The position numbers were made by a program, and so were the translations under genes. Below, piece by piece: positions 10,216-21,481 of a stretch of 64,000 bases of DNA (the stretch's first letter is position 1; each line of letters begins with the position of its first letter). The DNA lies in assembly GCA_029945375.1 (NCBI GenBank), contig CM057057.1, forward strand, positions 744,001-808,000. Direction: 5' to 3'. The DNA is from Agaricus subrufescens (taxonomy: Eukaryota; Basidiomycota; Agaricomycetes; Agaricales; Agaricaceae). Below the pieces are notes generated by a model. That model was not told the DNA's origin. It saw only the letters and a list, made by a program, of their open reading frames with translations, and did not search any database.

Positions 10216-12921
10216 TCAATCCCCACCAACAGGCATATCATAATCAATCGGCACATCCCTCCTCTCCAACCAAACCCCATCCTCATTCCCCAAATCAACA
10301 CCTTTAGCACAATCCAACCTCCTCCTCGAAGGTAACTCTTTCAATTCTATAGTCATCATCGTCACCGCAGGTGTTGTCGAGTGTCGATTCGGTGTGTGTG
10401 GTATATGCGGTGACGACGAAGCCGACGACGAAGGTTGTAGTTGTGGGGTAAGAAGTGGTTGAGGTGTGGTTGACGACGAAGAACTGAGCAATGGAATCGG
10501 AGTGACACTTGACGAAGGTGTATCCATCGTCCCAGCAGCTGCATCTACTTTTTTGACCACCCTATTCTCGCCCTCACCACGCCCTCGCTTCACCTCTTCC
10601 CCTCGCACAATGACATAAAGCTCCCCATTCCACCCTACAAAGTCCAGACTATCAACAACGGCAGCAACGTGTTTCGCACTTTCGATTGTATTCAGAGGTT
10701 GTAATGGCGCTATTGGAGGTTGTGGTGATTGTGGAGCACGAAGATCGTTGACGTTCACGATATCGGGACTCATAATATTCGGAGCAGAACTCGTAGCAGC
10801 GGCACCATTACCAGAATCCTCTACCACCCCATCTCGAGTTTTCGAGGAGCTTGAAGCAACCATTGTTCCATTACTCCTTCTTTTCGAGACCGACGACGAC
10901 GATGAAGCAGTTTGAGGTGGGAATTGCTGATACATAGGTCCAGGACCACGTATCCTTGCATGATATTGACGTGCCATTTGCGCTTGATGCTCAGCAGAAA
11001 ACTTCTGGGTATGATCCCGTAGCGATTGTGGTATCAGCGACGAGGGTGGAGTCGGGGGCAAAGCATGGTAGGTTAGCTGCGCGTTATTCAACTGTAGATG
11101 CAAAAACGAGAGCGACTTGAATTTTTGAAATTGGTTTGCATACACATGCTGTTCCAGTCGTCAGTAGCAATACGCGTAGGAGGGACAAAGAGATACATAC
11201 AAGAGGTAGTTCGGAGATTCCGACTTCGACTCTTACGGCTGCCATTTCAGCAGGTATACTCTGAACAAGCGCCTCAATTTCAGATGTATATCCTTCGTCT
11301 CTTGCCACTTCCTTATTTCCTCCCAAAGTGTTTCCGCATCCACGAACAGAACAGCCAATTCTAACACCTAAAACTCGCAACCCCTTCAGTCCCGGTAATA
11401 TAGGCGCCAAAATCTCCCATGGGCAGCTACCCAGGTCTAATTTCCTAATGTTCGGTCGATTTTTGAGGAAATGAGCGACGGTTTGGTACAACTGGAGGAT
11501 AGTGGGATCGTAATGTTCTTGAGGATGCTGAGATGGAGAAGTGGGATTGGTGATTAGTTGGGGTTGACCAACGAGTAGGAACCGGAAGGATCTCAATCGA
11601 GGGAAAAGGGTGTGTTGAGCACCGGGACCCACAACCTCGTCGCTCCCGAATATCACGGCAGCTTTTCCAGGCTCTTCCATGATACCATGTAAAGTCAGGC
11701 TCTCCAGCCTGCCGTTAACGCCTCCAGCAGCATTGGCAATTCTACTCAAAACCAAGTGTGAGATTCGTGTATCAACTAAGTCAAGGTGGGTCAAGTTATG
11801 GATAGCGGGGGAGGAGAAGGATGAGTCCCATGAGTGTTGGCGCAAAAGATATGCGCCCAAGATGAGATGAGTAAGGGTGGATGAGTTGTTGTTTAGGACA
11901 GTTGTTATTTCAGACCAGTCAGCGTATCCGTCGTCGTCTTCCGCCCGGAGCGTTAGCTTTTGTAACGTTTTGAAGGAGGATATTCCACATGCGTCGAAAT
12001 GAAAGCCGATAGACCCAAAGGCGACCAGACGAGGATGGCAGGATAGAAGGCTCTGGACCATATCCTGCCTCAATTCAGGATACCCGATCCATTCGAATTC
12101 CTTCAAGGCTATGAATTCGGGCAACGCGGTTCGAAAAACTCGGATCATGATATCGAGCAGTTCGCCCTCTTCATACGACCAATGGACACGAAGGCATTTG
12201 ACGAGAAGGGCGAAGGACCTGTCGGACTTGACTCTATCAAATATGTCCAGCGAGCGATTGACGTTTTCGGGCTGGTCTTCGCCGAAATAGAGGTCGATGG
12301 AGTGGAAGATATGGTGCAACGCTATGCAGCGATGGAAGGAGGAGAGATGGAGCCACGCCCGGAGGTGGTAGCGCGGTATGTAGTTTGCGATTCTGGACCA
12401 GACCTCGAGTGGGGCGCGGTGAGAAGGGGGGTCGTGTGCGAAGCGAATCTGCTGGACAGCACCCGTTGGCTGGGAAAAGAGGAGACAGGAAAAGGGGGCT
12501 CACGGTGCGGCGGCGGATCTGGTTTGCGACGTGCCGGTTGGACGGGTCGAGGCGGAGGACGGACTGGAAGTCTGGGGCGCAGGTGAGCAGCGGGCAGGGC
12601 CAGAGGGAGAAAGGGGACCTTGGTGCGCCTGGCTGAGCAGCGCATCGCCGGCAGCCTTGCGGGCGTTGGCCCGGGCGAGCAGGGCCTGGGCGACCCGGGC
12701 CCTGGGCAGATCCGGCGTCTTGAGGTAGACGTCGAGGTACTTTTCGACGTCCTCGCCATATCTGCGCAGCCATCAGACGTCGGGCACGACATGGGAACGG
12801 AGAGGACAGACCTTCCGGCGTCGATGAGGGAGAGCGCGGTGTCGAGCAGAAACTGGGCCTTCTTGGCCGGGTCGAGGGCAGTGAGCGCGCTGTGGACCGT
12901 CGCGGTGAGGTCGTCGTCCAT
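10216..12921 (-). CDS. F-box / LRR-type protein with helical N-terminus
   Basis: Five exons: 12921-12812, 12761-12619, 12571-12504, 12451-11201 and 11148-10216. Introns are 50, 47, 52 and 52 bp and all phases agree. The product is 834 residues. The first 107 residues are helical and TPR-like (AKKAQFLLDTALSLIDAGRY; QSVLRLDPSNRHVANQI). Next comes an F-box-like segment around 115-155 (APLEVWSRIANYIPRYHLR, then LHLSSFHRCIALHHIF). A long region of leucine-rich motifs follows (LTHLDLVDTRISHLV; IRKLDLGSCPWEIL). The last 300 residues are low-complexity, rich in S, T, P and Q. Family knowledge suggests an SCF ubiquitin-ligase adaptor that binds substrates through the LRR part; this is inferred, not shown. 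The ATG at 12921 is the only methionine start in the first exon. A truncated copy of its 5' end lies at 38.5 kb. Confidence 0.85.
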
Positions 12922-12971
12922 GGGGTCCGTGGTGTCCCCGTGTGAGAGCCGGGCCCGGCGCGTTCTCACAG
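12922..12971. promoter_or_regulatory. 50-bp spacer between divergent start codons
   Basis: The F-box gene starts at 12921 going left and GPHR-A starts at 12972 going right. Only 50 GC-rich bases separate the two ATGs. No TATA-like sequence is visible. Transcription starts of at least one gene must therefore overlap the other gene, or one real start codon lies further inside. The same 50 bp is duplicated at 38553-38602 ahead of GPHR-B with few changes. Confidence 0.5.
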
Positions 12972-14599
12972 ATGCTCCTCCTCCTCGCCCGGCCTGCCCT
13001 CGCCGCCCTCTGCCTCAGATCTCTCCCCCGCGCCCTCATCGAGCCCCCAGACGATGCCGGTGTGCTGCCCACGCCAGCGGCGACGAGGCCGGCAGCCGCG
13101 GCCAGGGACTGGAGAGCCGTGGTGGCCAGAACGATATTCGCCTGGACATTCACCGAGAGCTCGATGCTGTTTCTCCTGCTCATCCTCCAGGCTACAGACG
13201 TGTCGACGTCGGAGTCGAGGGCAGCACACTTCCAGTTCTCGCTGTATGTGCTACTCGTCATCAACATAATCCTCATCCCGCAGGCCATCACTTTCGTCGT
13301 ATTCACTCCTGCCTCAGGAGTAACCTCGCCCCTCCATTCACCGCGAACGATATTCTTCTCACTGATATCTATCGCGCTATCACTTGCCCTTCTCTCCTAC
13401 ATCCCCTTCTACACTGACGCTTCGTCCCCTGCAAACCTCCTTAGTCGCTCGCTCTCACGTCTCATAGTCCTGGGGACGATCGTCCTTGGTCTCTTATCTG
13501 GGTTCGGTGCTGTGATCCGTGCATGGGATTTCCTTCCTGCTTCACCCAAGTCCGATCACGATGCTGTTCCTACTGAAGAGGACATTCAACTTACGGAAAC
13601 CAGTCTCCAGAGTACTCTCAATGATCTAGAGAGAAAGCGTAACGAACAGGCGAGGAGGGCTGCGCCGAATGGAGATGGGGGTACGAGCTGGATGAAGAGA
13701 GTTGGCGACACGCTACGGGGAGGTGATGATCGTACGTCTGTATTGTTTCGCCATCCTACATACCAATACCAATACATATCTTGCTCAGTAACCCTTGAGA
13801 TAAGAGGACTCCAAACGCTTCACGATACAATATTTCTTAGTCTGCAATCTCAGCGCTCCAAGCTAGCTTCATCAAGAGCTGCACGTACATTCCGTGGCCG
13901 AATAAAGTCTTTCATCGGACGCATATTCGCAGGCTATTGTGTTTTTCGAACTTTTACAGTACGTCGCACATGAATATTCTTTAAATCACGCACATACCGT
14001 TATGGTAGGCCGCATACAACACCATCTTTCTTCGTCAACGGTCACAACAATCGACGACATATCCTGATATTGTCACGAACATTCTCATCTGGTTACTTAT
14101 CCCTTCCTCCGACCAAAACAATTCGACATGGTTGACTCCCGAATCGATCTCATCAATGACGAGCCACATATCACTACTACTCATCGGCTTGATCATCCTG
14201 TCAAGTATCGGGTTGGTCATGAGAAGTGCGAATCGCGTAAGTGCAATTTCTCCCTTCTTCTATTTACCAGCGCTCAACTGAATTCTTGAAGGCACTGAAA
14301 GTTACGTCAAAAAGTTCTGGAACGTCACTTATCCTTCTCTTCCTAGCATACCTCATGGTTCGTGCACAGCTTCCCTTTCCTACTACTTCTCATCAAGCAT
14401 ATAGGCCATCTATCTTCTATCAACTCTGATCCAACTCCGCTCCTCCTTCCCACCAACGTCAGATCAAACAACAACGAATTTGTTTACATTGATCCCACCA
14501 TACGAATTGTTTGCCTCGTTGTTCGATTTAACGTTTTTGATAGCAGCTGTGGCTACCGTGATTGTGAAGTGGATTGGGGATAGGATGTCATTGGTTTGA
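12972..14599 (+). CDS. GPHR: Golgi pH regulator homologue A (GPHR/COLD1 family)
   Basis: Five exons: 12972-13731, 13789-13958, 14009-14236, 14292-14357 and 14405-14599. Introns are 57, 50, 55 and 47 bp. The product is 472 residues, close to the family length of about 455-470. Hydrophobic helices lie near 1-20, 52-73, 88-113, 127-150 and 164-186. The family hallmark LLSGFGAV ends at residue 181. The charged loop carries LERKRNEQARR. After the first intron comes LTLEIRGLQTLHD, matching the conserved start of the ABA_GPCR half. Then follow FRGRIKSFIGRIFAGYCVFRTF, helix SHISLLLIGLIILSS, TSKSSGTSLILLFLAYLM and a C-terminal helix pair. In animals and plants the family is a Golgi/ER anion channel or pH regulator. 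It is normally single-copy in fungi, so the extra copies here are notable. This copy keeps all hallmark residues and is likely the ancestral functional gene. Confidence 0.9.
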
Positions 14600-14970
14600 T
14601 TCTGCAGAGGGATTGTTAGGTGACTCTGGTATCTTGTTTATCTCTGTATTCCTCTGCCCCATAGACCTGCTTAATGCAAGCAGTACTCGTGGTCAAGCCA
14701 CGCTTATTAACTGTTCCATTGAATACCGCCTTTATCGGAACGTGATTGCATCAAACTGAAGAAATGCCACTTCAACATGAGACGGCTACGGTCGTTGCGT
14801 ATGATCCACTGGGCGCATTCTACCATCATATGAATTATGTTCCTTCTCCACGATCATGATGTGCGATCATGATTTTTTTTTTTCAACTGATCTCTTGCTG
14901 AGCAGTATCCTCTATGCGACGGACATATAAGACGTGCATTTACTGACTAGGCAGATCACACCCCCAGATC
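14600..14970 (+). promoter_or_regulatory. GPHR-A 3' flank and promoter of 4TM copy 3
   Basis: This 371-bp spacer is repeated at 19.45-19.8 kb and 40.18-40.55 kb, always directly upstream of a 4TM gene. A TATA-like CATATAAG lies at 14924-14931, about 40 bp before the ATG at 14971. The same element sits at the same distance in copy 5 (40504-40511). The T-run near 14872 and the words around GATCTCTTGCTGAG are also shared. This supports a common promoter for the plus-strand 4TM genes. Confidence 0.5.
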
Positions 14971-16633
14971 ATGCCCTCTTTCGTCCCCTTACGGAGGACA
15001 TACTCTGCATTATCATCCTCCTTGTCCTCATCCGACGATACCCGTAGCGCCAACATTCAGGAGATTGTAGTACAACCCAGCGACTCGAGCCCCCGAACTA
15101 TCCACCGCTACTCATTCCTTATTCGCTTCATCATCTTTGTCGCACTCGAATCCGCTTTCATCGCCCTTGTTACCGCTGCATTGCGCAGACCCATCATCCT
15201 GCACGTTTCTTTCACGAACAGCGAAGTTAAAGGTGCTGTCACTGTGGTCGCCATTGCTTGGCATGCGCTTGCTGTATACGTGGTCAAGGACATCCTGCTG
15301 AATGTATTCAGTGCGGAATGGATGAGGCAATATGACGGATCCAAGCGATTTACTCTCCAGGACCTTGATGTCGTCTCTCGTTTGACAACGGGATTTATTG
15401 ATCATGCGAGGCATTGTATGTCAACGCGTGCTACGCTCCCATTCTGCCTTAGTTTCCTGTCTCTCCTTCTGTTGATGCTGCTCAATGGACTGAGTCCAAG
15501 CGCAATTGGCATCGACCTCGTTTATCACAAGTACCAGGCTACTACACACGTCGCCAACCTTACCCTTGGGGCAGATAGATTTATCAGCAGCCGTGCAACC
15601 ACAATGGTACAATTTGAAATTATCCAAAGTATAGCTGCTGTAGGATTCAGTAGTAACAAGCCAAACCTCCTCATACCTTGGCCATCGTCCGACTCTGTAT
15701 CTGACAACATCTCAATGACGTATGAAAGCGATGTCATCTCGTACAATATCAGCTGCTCCTGGAATATACCTTCTACTAGTGGACCTCAGATAATGATTAG
15801 TGTGGATGCCAATGAGCAGCCAGAGCCGTATCTCGTATATTTCCCAATAGATATATGGGTAGCTCCCAGTGGGTTTGTTCTACTTGTCCATGGCCCTTCG
15901 CTCACTGCTTAGATATCCAGCTGTTCTTTCGCTCTTTCCCGGAGCTGATAACTACCCGGTCTTTGCCATGCTTTTTGTCAGCGGCCCAGTGGGTGGGGAC
16001 GGATACCTAGATCTTCCTTCCCTGGTGCCGGTGCCTTGCAACACTACCTCCTTTGCACGTTATTTCAGAACAACGACCTCGCAGGACTGTTTCCCAGTGT
16101 TGATTTCTGCACTTGTATGTGACCCTCAAGTCAAGATTCTACCTGCCACCATAAACGTTACAATGTCTTCCCTCGAAGCCACTCTTTTGCCAGGAACTCC
16201 TACTGTGAAAAATATCCCAATTAAAGCAGCAAATGACTTGTTTCAAGGTGCCCTAGTTGACGCAATAGGATCCACAGGATCTCTTTCTGAGGTGTCAAAT
16301 CAATTATTCTTCGGGGAAAATGGGGCTCTTTCCCTGGAGCAAATAAATCAGAACATGACCAAAGCGTTTGCCTCTGCAGCCAAAGCCTATCTTGGTGGAT
16401 ATGTGCCAGCCAGTTACAGGGATTCTGCAATGGGGCCTTTTTTTTCAATGTGTAATACCAGTGCGGTGATAGAAGAGCAGAGATTGGCTTTGGTGGCCAG
16501 GAAACCATTTTTCATTGCTTCAAGTGCAATAGTTGGTCTACTAGTTATCCTCCTGGGTGCTATTGTGGCGATTATCCGACCGGATCAGCTGGAGAGCTTT
16601 GAGTTGGAGAACATTGTTAGGAAGTTGAATTAG
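14971..16633 (+). CDS. 4TM surface-type membrane protein, copy 3
   Basis: The two exons are 14971-15868 and 15921-16633, with a 52-bp intron (GTGGGTTTG donor, TATCCAG acceptor). The product is 536 residues. The start MPSFVPLRRTYSALSS is shared by copies 4 and 5. N-terminal helices lie near 48-70, 86-108 and 155-178, with VVKDILLNVFSAEWM between the second and third. The long sequon-rich middle domain contains LVCDPQVKILPATINVTMSS. The last helix is followed by the ending RPDQLESFELENIVRKLN. It lies directly downstream of GPHR-A on the same strand. Near identity of the first 140 codons to copies 4 and 5, against much divergence in the middle domain, suggests conserved membrane anchoring and a fast-changing outer domain. 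No known family was recognised. Confidence 0.88.
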
Positions 16634-17263
16634 ATGTCACTTTCATTGTTGCCAGAATATCTGTCTTCAGTTTTTATTCATCTTTTGTGTAAGGATTCTT
16701 GTTAATTAGATAACTATTGTGCAGAATTTTTTCGCATTTGAATTAGGTCGTAGCGTATCTTGCCAACTATCCTGTATTCAACATTTTCGTCTATGCTTAG
16801 GTTGTTCTTATTTTACTATCGTCTCGTTTGTCCCCTCGACATTCTCAAAGTCTCTTCATGAGTTTGTTTTGTAGTTGTGGGTGACGAAGACATTTTTTAT
16901 TTCACGCGATTGATCAAAAATTCACACGAGCAGGTTTACCTGATACTCAGACGTAAATTCTAGTTTTTTATCCGTCTCGGATACAAGCGCTCTCTCTGGA
17001 CATTCCTCAGTCTCCGGCACTCAGAGACTCTCCGAAGTGTATCTGATTTTCACTCACCTCTTGTTTCTGATTGCAACAAGCGTGCATCACCCCTTTGTGT
17101 TTCAGTTATTGATGCGAACTCGATTGCTCCCGAATGCTATCATCAAACTCACAAATGATGCTTGTACTCTATCGACATCAGCATTGACCGGGTCTGCAGC
17201 TGCAGGAGTGCACAGAATAACTATGCGGTTCATGTCAAGTGTAGCCCCACCGATCTGTTTGGT
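16634..17263. other. 3' flank of 4TM copy 3
   Basis: The first 180 bp match the 3' flanks of copies 4 and 5, including a shared TTGCCAACTAT word. This indicates common untranslated sequence. The rest up to the start of GPHR homology at about 17264 has only short frames. I see no gene. Confidence 0.4.
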
Positions 17264-17975
17264 GTGAACGATATTCTTCTCACTCACATCCATTACGCTA
17301 TGTGTCACCCTCCTCTCCTTTATCGCCTTCTACACTCACGCTTTGTGACCTGCAAGTCTCCTCAGCCATTGGCTCTCATGTCTCATAGCTCTGGGAACAA
17401 CTGTCCTTGGCCTCTTATCCGGCTTTGGCGCTGTAATCCATGCATGGGATTTCCTTCCTGCTTTCTCTGTCAACGGTCACAACAAACGACGACATATCCT
17501 GGTATTGTCACGAACATTCTCATCTAGTTACTTATCCCTTCCTCCGACCAAAACATTTCGACATGGTTGACTCCTGAATCGATCTCATCAATGACGAGCC
17601 ACATATCACTACTACTCATCGGCTTGATCATCCTTTCAAGTATCGGATCGGTCATGAGAAGTGTAAATCACGTACGTGCAATTCCTCCCTTCTTCCATTT
17701 GCCAAATGATTTCTTGAAGGCACTGAAAGTTACGTCAAAAAGTTCTGGAACGTCACTTATCCTTCTCGTCCTAGCATACCTCATGGTTCGTGCACAACCT
17801 CCCTTTCCTACCACTTCTCATTGTGCATATAGGTCATTTATCTTCTATCAACGCTGGTTCAACTTCGCTCTTCCTTCCCACCAACGTCAGATCAAACAAC
17901 AACGAATTTTTTCACGTTGATTCCACCATACGAGTTGTAGGCTATCAATGGTTTGATCTTAGAGAGCAATACAAA
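17264..17975 (+). pseudogene. GPHR pseudogene C
   Basis: Homology to GPHR-A starts inside exon 1 with the word ACGATATTCTTCTC and keeps the region coding for the SGFGAV motif. It then jumps near 17464 straight into exon 3, losing the end of exon 1 and all of exon 2. In exon 3 the conserved tryptophan codon of LIWLL has become TAG (CTCATCTAGTTA at about 17519-17530). Exons 3, 4 and the first part of exon 5 follow with recognisable introns. About 80 bp of exon 5 is deleted before the former stop. The gene cannot make a GPHR protein. It marks the second, decayed GPHR-4TM unit and precedes 4TM copy 4. Confidence 0.85.
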
Positions 17976-18034
17976 TGTCACCTATCTGTGATCGAGGTAC
18001 TACTAATTAGTGTGTTGATATAAGCAACGTAACG

Positions 18035-18140
18035 TACATCTCTGCCATCACGGACAACGCTGCAATTGTCAAGCGGAAGACCCAGCCAGTCCGTCCTTAG
18101 TCATGACAAAATCTGCCGTCTCAACCGAATCGGCCTCAGC
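18035..18140 (+). pseudogene. Relic of the AKR1 5' end
   Basis: The bases ACATCTCT...ATTGTCAAGCGGAAGAC...CAGCCAGTCCGTCC...GTC...AATCTGCCGTC match the start of the AKR1-type gene at 63.06-63.16 kb (ACATCTCC, ATTGTCAAGCAAAAGAC, GAGCCAGCC, GAATCCGCCGTC). The ATG is lost and the frame is broken. It lies just downstream of GPHR pseudogene C, so the right-hand flanking gene has left a fragment near the left end of the array. Confidence 0.65.
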
Positions 18141-18179
18141 CAAGAGAGGGAGCGGCTTTCGAAATGATGCCCTTCAGGT

Positions 18180-19315
18180 CATAATGCCGTTGGGGCCGCG
18201 TTTCTATGTCTCCTGAACTCCTCAGCGGTGTCCCTTCTGCGGAGATCAAGCCCTCGGCCAGACATTGCGTCTTCTCGTAAGTTTGGCTCCATTCTCAATC
18301 AGAATTCAGCTGTCTTTCCTGTTCGCACCCTCTCCACCTGCCCAGCTACAGCCTCAATCTTTCAGCTAAATCCTCAATATTGTCGACTCTCCCCCTCCTG
18401 CAGCAAGACCTCGTCATGAGCTCCGTTCCTCCTGCCGCCTCCACCACTACATCTACGACTATCCCCACAATCACGACCATGAAACCCCGCATATGCAAGT
18501 CCTCTGTTACTATCCGTGACGACGATGGCAGTGACGACAAGATTGCTGCAGTTGCCACCACCTCTGCTTCAGTTATGAAATCGTGTGCTCCTCTATCGCT
18601 GGCTATCAGAGAGCCTCCATCTCTCTTGAACTAGTCGCTCCATCATCCCGTACCCACTCAGCACCCGTTCCACCCTCGCTGTCAAGGGTCAAGCTCATAA
18701 CGTTCTGCAAGCCCTAGTACTACTGCCACACCCTTCAATCCTTCTCCTCGCTGTGGCACTCCAGGATGTGTCAAAGCTGAATCCTCAAACTGTGCTGTTA
18801 CCCTTATACCGTTATGGAGAGGTTTGGACAACGAACTAAAATGTAATGATTGAGACCTGTACTGCAAGCAGCACATCCAGCCGGGTCCGAGAAGCAGAGG
18901 AAGGATGGTCTGCAATGTGAGTTTTTTGCGCTCTCATTTTTCTCACTTCCGACGCTTTGACAGATGTGGATTGTACTCCAAACTTCATAGTTTGCCGCGT
19001 TGCATTTCCATGAAATCTGACATCATACATTCTCGATACGACGCCTCCCGTGGTCCCAATACCGCTTCAGAGTCCATCATTACAGAGACATGACGACCCC
19101 GGCTATGATAAATGCAACCGCAATGAAGGACGCGAGCATTACTTTCTGCAGCGTGCCTTGCGGTGTATTTGACGGGAAGGTCCTAAAATACTGAGTATTT
19201 GGTGCTTGTTGATCCATACAAGCAATGTCGGATCTCTGGACTGCCAATTGTCGACATTGAAGCTATGTAGTAGAAGCCTGTCAGATCATCTTCACCTGTG
19301 GCCCTGCCTGGGTGT
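18180..19315 (+). repeat. Repeated block X, copy 1, with eroded reading frame
   Basis: This block recurs at 31.37-32.36 kb. Its first part, with CGCGTTTCTATGTCTC and the TCTGCGGAGATCAAGCCC word, also occurs at 38.2 and 52.3 kb. An ATG at 18416 opens MSSVPPAASTTTSTT and stays open for 73 codons. The corresponding ATG at 31588 in the second copy opens 95 codons with the same beginning. A later shared segment (LWRGLDNEL here, LWRALDNKL there) suggests a real gene once existed. The frames differ by indels, so I call this an eroded repeat and not a gene. Confidence 0.4.
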
Positions 19316-19450
19316 AATCCTCAACAACGAATTTGTTCACATTAATTCCACCATACAAGTTGTTCGCTTCCTTATTGGATTTGACATTTTTGGCGGTGGC
19401 GGTGGTCACCATGGCTGTGAAGTGGATAGACTATCGATGGTCAGAGAGTG
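19316..19450 (+). pseudogene. GPHR exon 5 relic D
   Basis: The words CAACAACGAATTTGTTCAC, ATTCCACCATAC and GTGAAGTGGAT match the last exon of GPHR-A and GPHR-B in order. Only the final half-exon remains, and the rest of the gene is missing. It is followed by the 4TM promoter spacer and 4TM copy 4. It therefore occupies the place a full GPHR would have in the ancestral unit. Confidence 0.7.
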
Positions 19451-19815
19451 ATTTTTTGGTCACAGTCTTATATCCTGTTTATTCCTTGTGCTATAGACCT
19501 GCTTAATGCAATGAGCCCTCATGCTGAAGCAGTGCTCATCGACTATGGGAGGTTCAATTCAACACCGCTTTTCTGGGAACGTGATTGCATCAAACCGAAG
19601 AAAATGCCACCTCAACATAAGATGGTTACGGTTGTCGTGTCATATTTACCGGTCGCATTCTACCATCATATGAAGTATGTGTTTCTGAAATGATCATGAT
19701 ATGTCAATCCGAATAGCCATTTTTGACTGATCTGAGCAGTCTCCTCTATGCGCGGCAATACAAAACACCCGTTTACGAGCGAGGCGCACCAAACCCCCAG
19801 ATCCCCCCCCAGATC

Positions 19816-21481
19816 ATGCCCTCTTCTGTACCCTTGCGAAGGACATACTCCGCATTATCATCTTCCTTGTCCTCACCCTATAACACTCATAACGCCAATA
19901 TCAAGGAGATTATTGTACATCCCAGTGACTCTAGCCCACGAACCATCCACCGCTACTCATTCCTCATCCGCTTCATCATCTTTGTCATACTCGAATTTGG
20001 GTTCATTGCCCTCGTTTCCGCTGCACTCCGCAGACCCATCCTCCTGCATGTTTCATTTACGAACAGCGAAGTCAAGGGTGGAGTCACCGTGATCGCTATT
20101 GCTTGGCATGCGCTTGCTGTATACGTGGTCAAGGACATCCTGCTGAATGTATTCAGTGCGGAATGGATGAGGCAATATGACGGGTCCAAAAGATTTACTT
20201 TCCAGGACCTTGATGTCGTCTCTCGTTTGACAACGGGATTTATTGATCATGCTAGGCATTGTATGTCAACGCGCGCTACGCTCCCATTTTGCCTTAGTTT
20301 CCTGTCTCTCCTTCTGTTGATGCTGCTCAATGGACTGGGCCCAAGCGCCATTGGCGTCGACCTCGTTTATCACGATTACCAGGCCACTACACAGGTCGCC
20401 GACCTTACCCTTGGGATAAATGGAGATTATAGCTCCATCATCGAAGTCCAGAGCCGTGCGAACGCACTGGTACAACTTGAGATTATCCAAAATCTAGCTA
20501 CTGTAGGATTCAGTAGTACACAACCGAACGTCCTCATACCTTGGCCATCGTCTAACTCTGCGCCCAAAAATATCTCAATGAGGTATGAAAGCGATGTCAT
20601 CTGGACCAACACCAGCTGTTCCTGGAAAGCACCGGTTTTGGCTGAAGATGGGATCATGATGAGCGTGGATGCCAATCAGCAGCTAGAGCCGTATAGGTTA
20701 ATAGTTGGCACAACACGTTTCCAGGACTTTCCTGGTGGGTTTGTTCTACTTCTCTATCACCCTTTGCTCACTACGTGGATATCTAGTTGCGGTTCCGCTC
20801 ACTTCAGCACGTAGTGACCACTATATCACTCCTATTCTTTTTATTGGCGGGAATAACTCGGTTGGACCCCTAGGTATTCCTTCCTCATTGGTGCCTTGCA
20901 ACAACACCGTCTATGTGAATTACATCCTCCCTGTGTTAGAAGAGTGTGTCCCAATCTTCGTTTTCGCGCTTCTTTGTGACCCTCAACTCAAGATTCTACC
21001 CGCCACCATAAACGTTACAATGTCTTCCCTAGAAGCTACTGTTACGCGCGGCACTCCCACTGTGAAAAACATTCCTACTGATGCAGCAAACTACTTGTTT
21101 AACACTGCCCTCGTTAATGCAATAGGAACCACCGGAGACTTTTCTGATGTGTCATATGAATTATTCTTCGATAGAGCGTCGTCCTCAGGGCTCCTTGCCC
21201 TGGAGCAGATAAATCAAAACATGACCAAAGCGTTTGCTTCTGCAGCCAAAGCCTACCTTAGTGGATATATGCCCGGAGAACCGCCTTCTTTTGCAATGGT
21301 TAATACCAGTGCGGTGATAGAAGAGCAGAGATTGGCTTTGGTGGCTAGGACACCGTTTTTTGTTGCTTCAAGTGCAATAGTTGGTCTACTGGTCGTCCTC
21401 CTGGGTGCTATTGTGGCGATTACCCGACCTGATCAGCTGGAGAGTTTTGACTTGGAGAATATTGTTAGGAAGTTGAATTAG
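19816..21481 (+). CDS. 4TM surface-type membrane protein, copy 4
   Basis: The two exons are 19816-20734 and 20787-21481, with a 52-bp intron (GTGGGTTTG donor, ATCTAG acceptor). The product is 537 residues. I chose the ATG at 19816 because MPSSVPLRRTYSALSS matches copies 3 and 5; the frame upstream of it is open but not conserved. The architecture is three helices, a sequon-rich outer domain with LLCDPQLKILPATINVTMSS, and a last helix with RPDQLESFDLENIVRKLN. Its immediate upstream neighbour is a GPHR exon relic and not an intact gene. Its CDS is uninterrupted, so 4TM has been kept where GPHR was lost. Confidence 0.87.

Noticed and set aside
12237..13306. Several long open frames on both strands in the GC-rich region
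   Set aside because: They are antisense or shifted frames of the F-box exons and of GPHR-A exon 1. Only the spliced frames give recognisable proteins.
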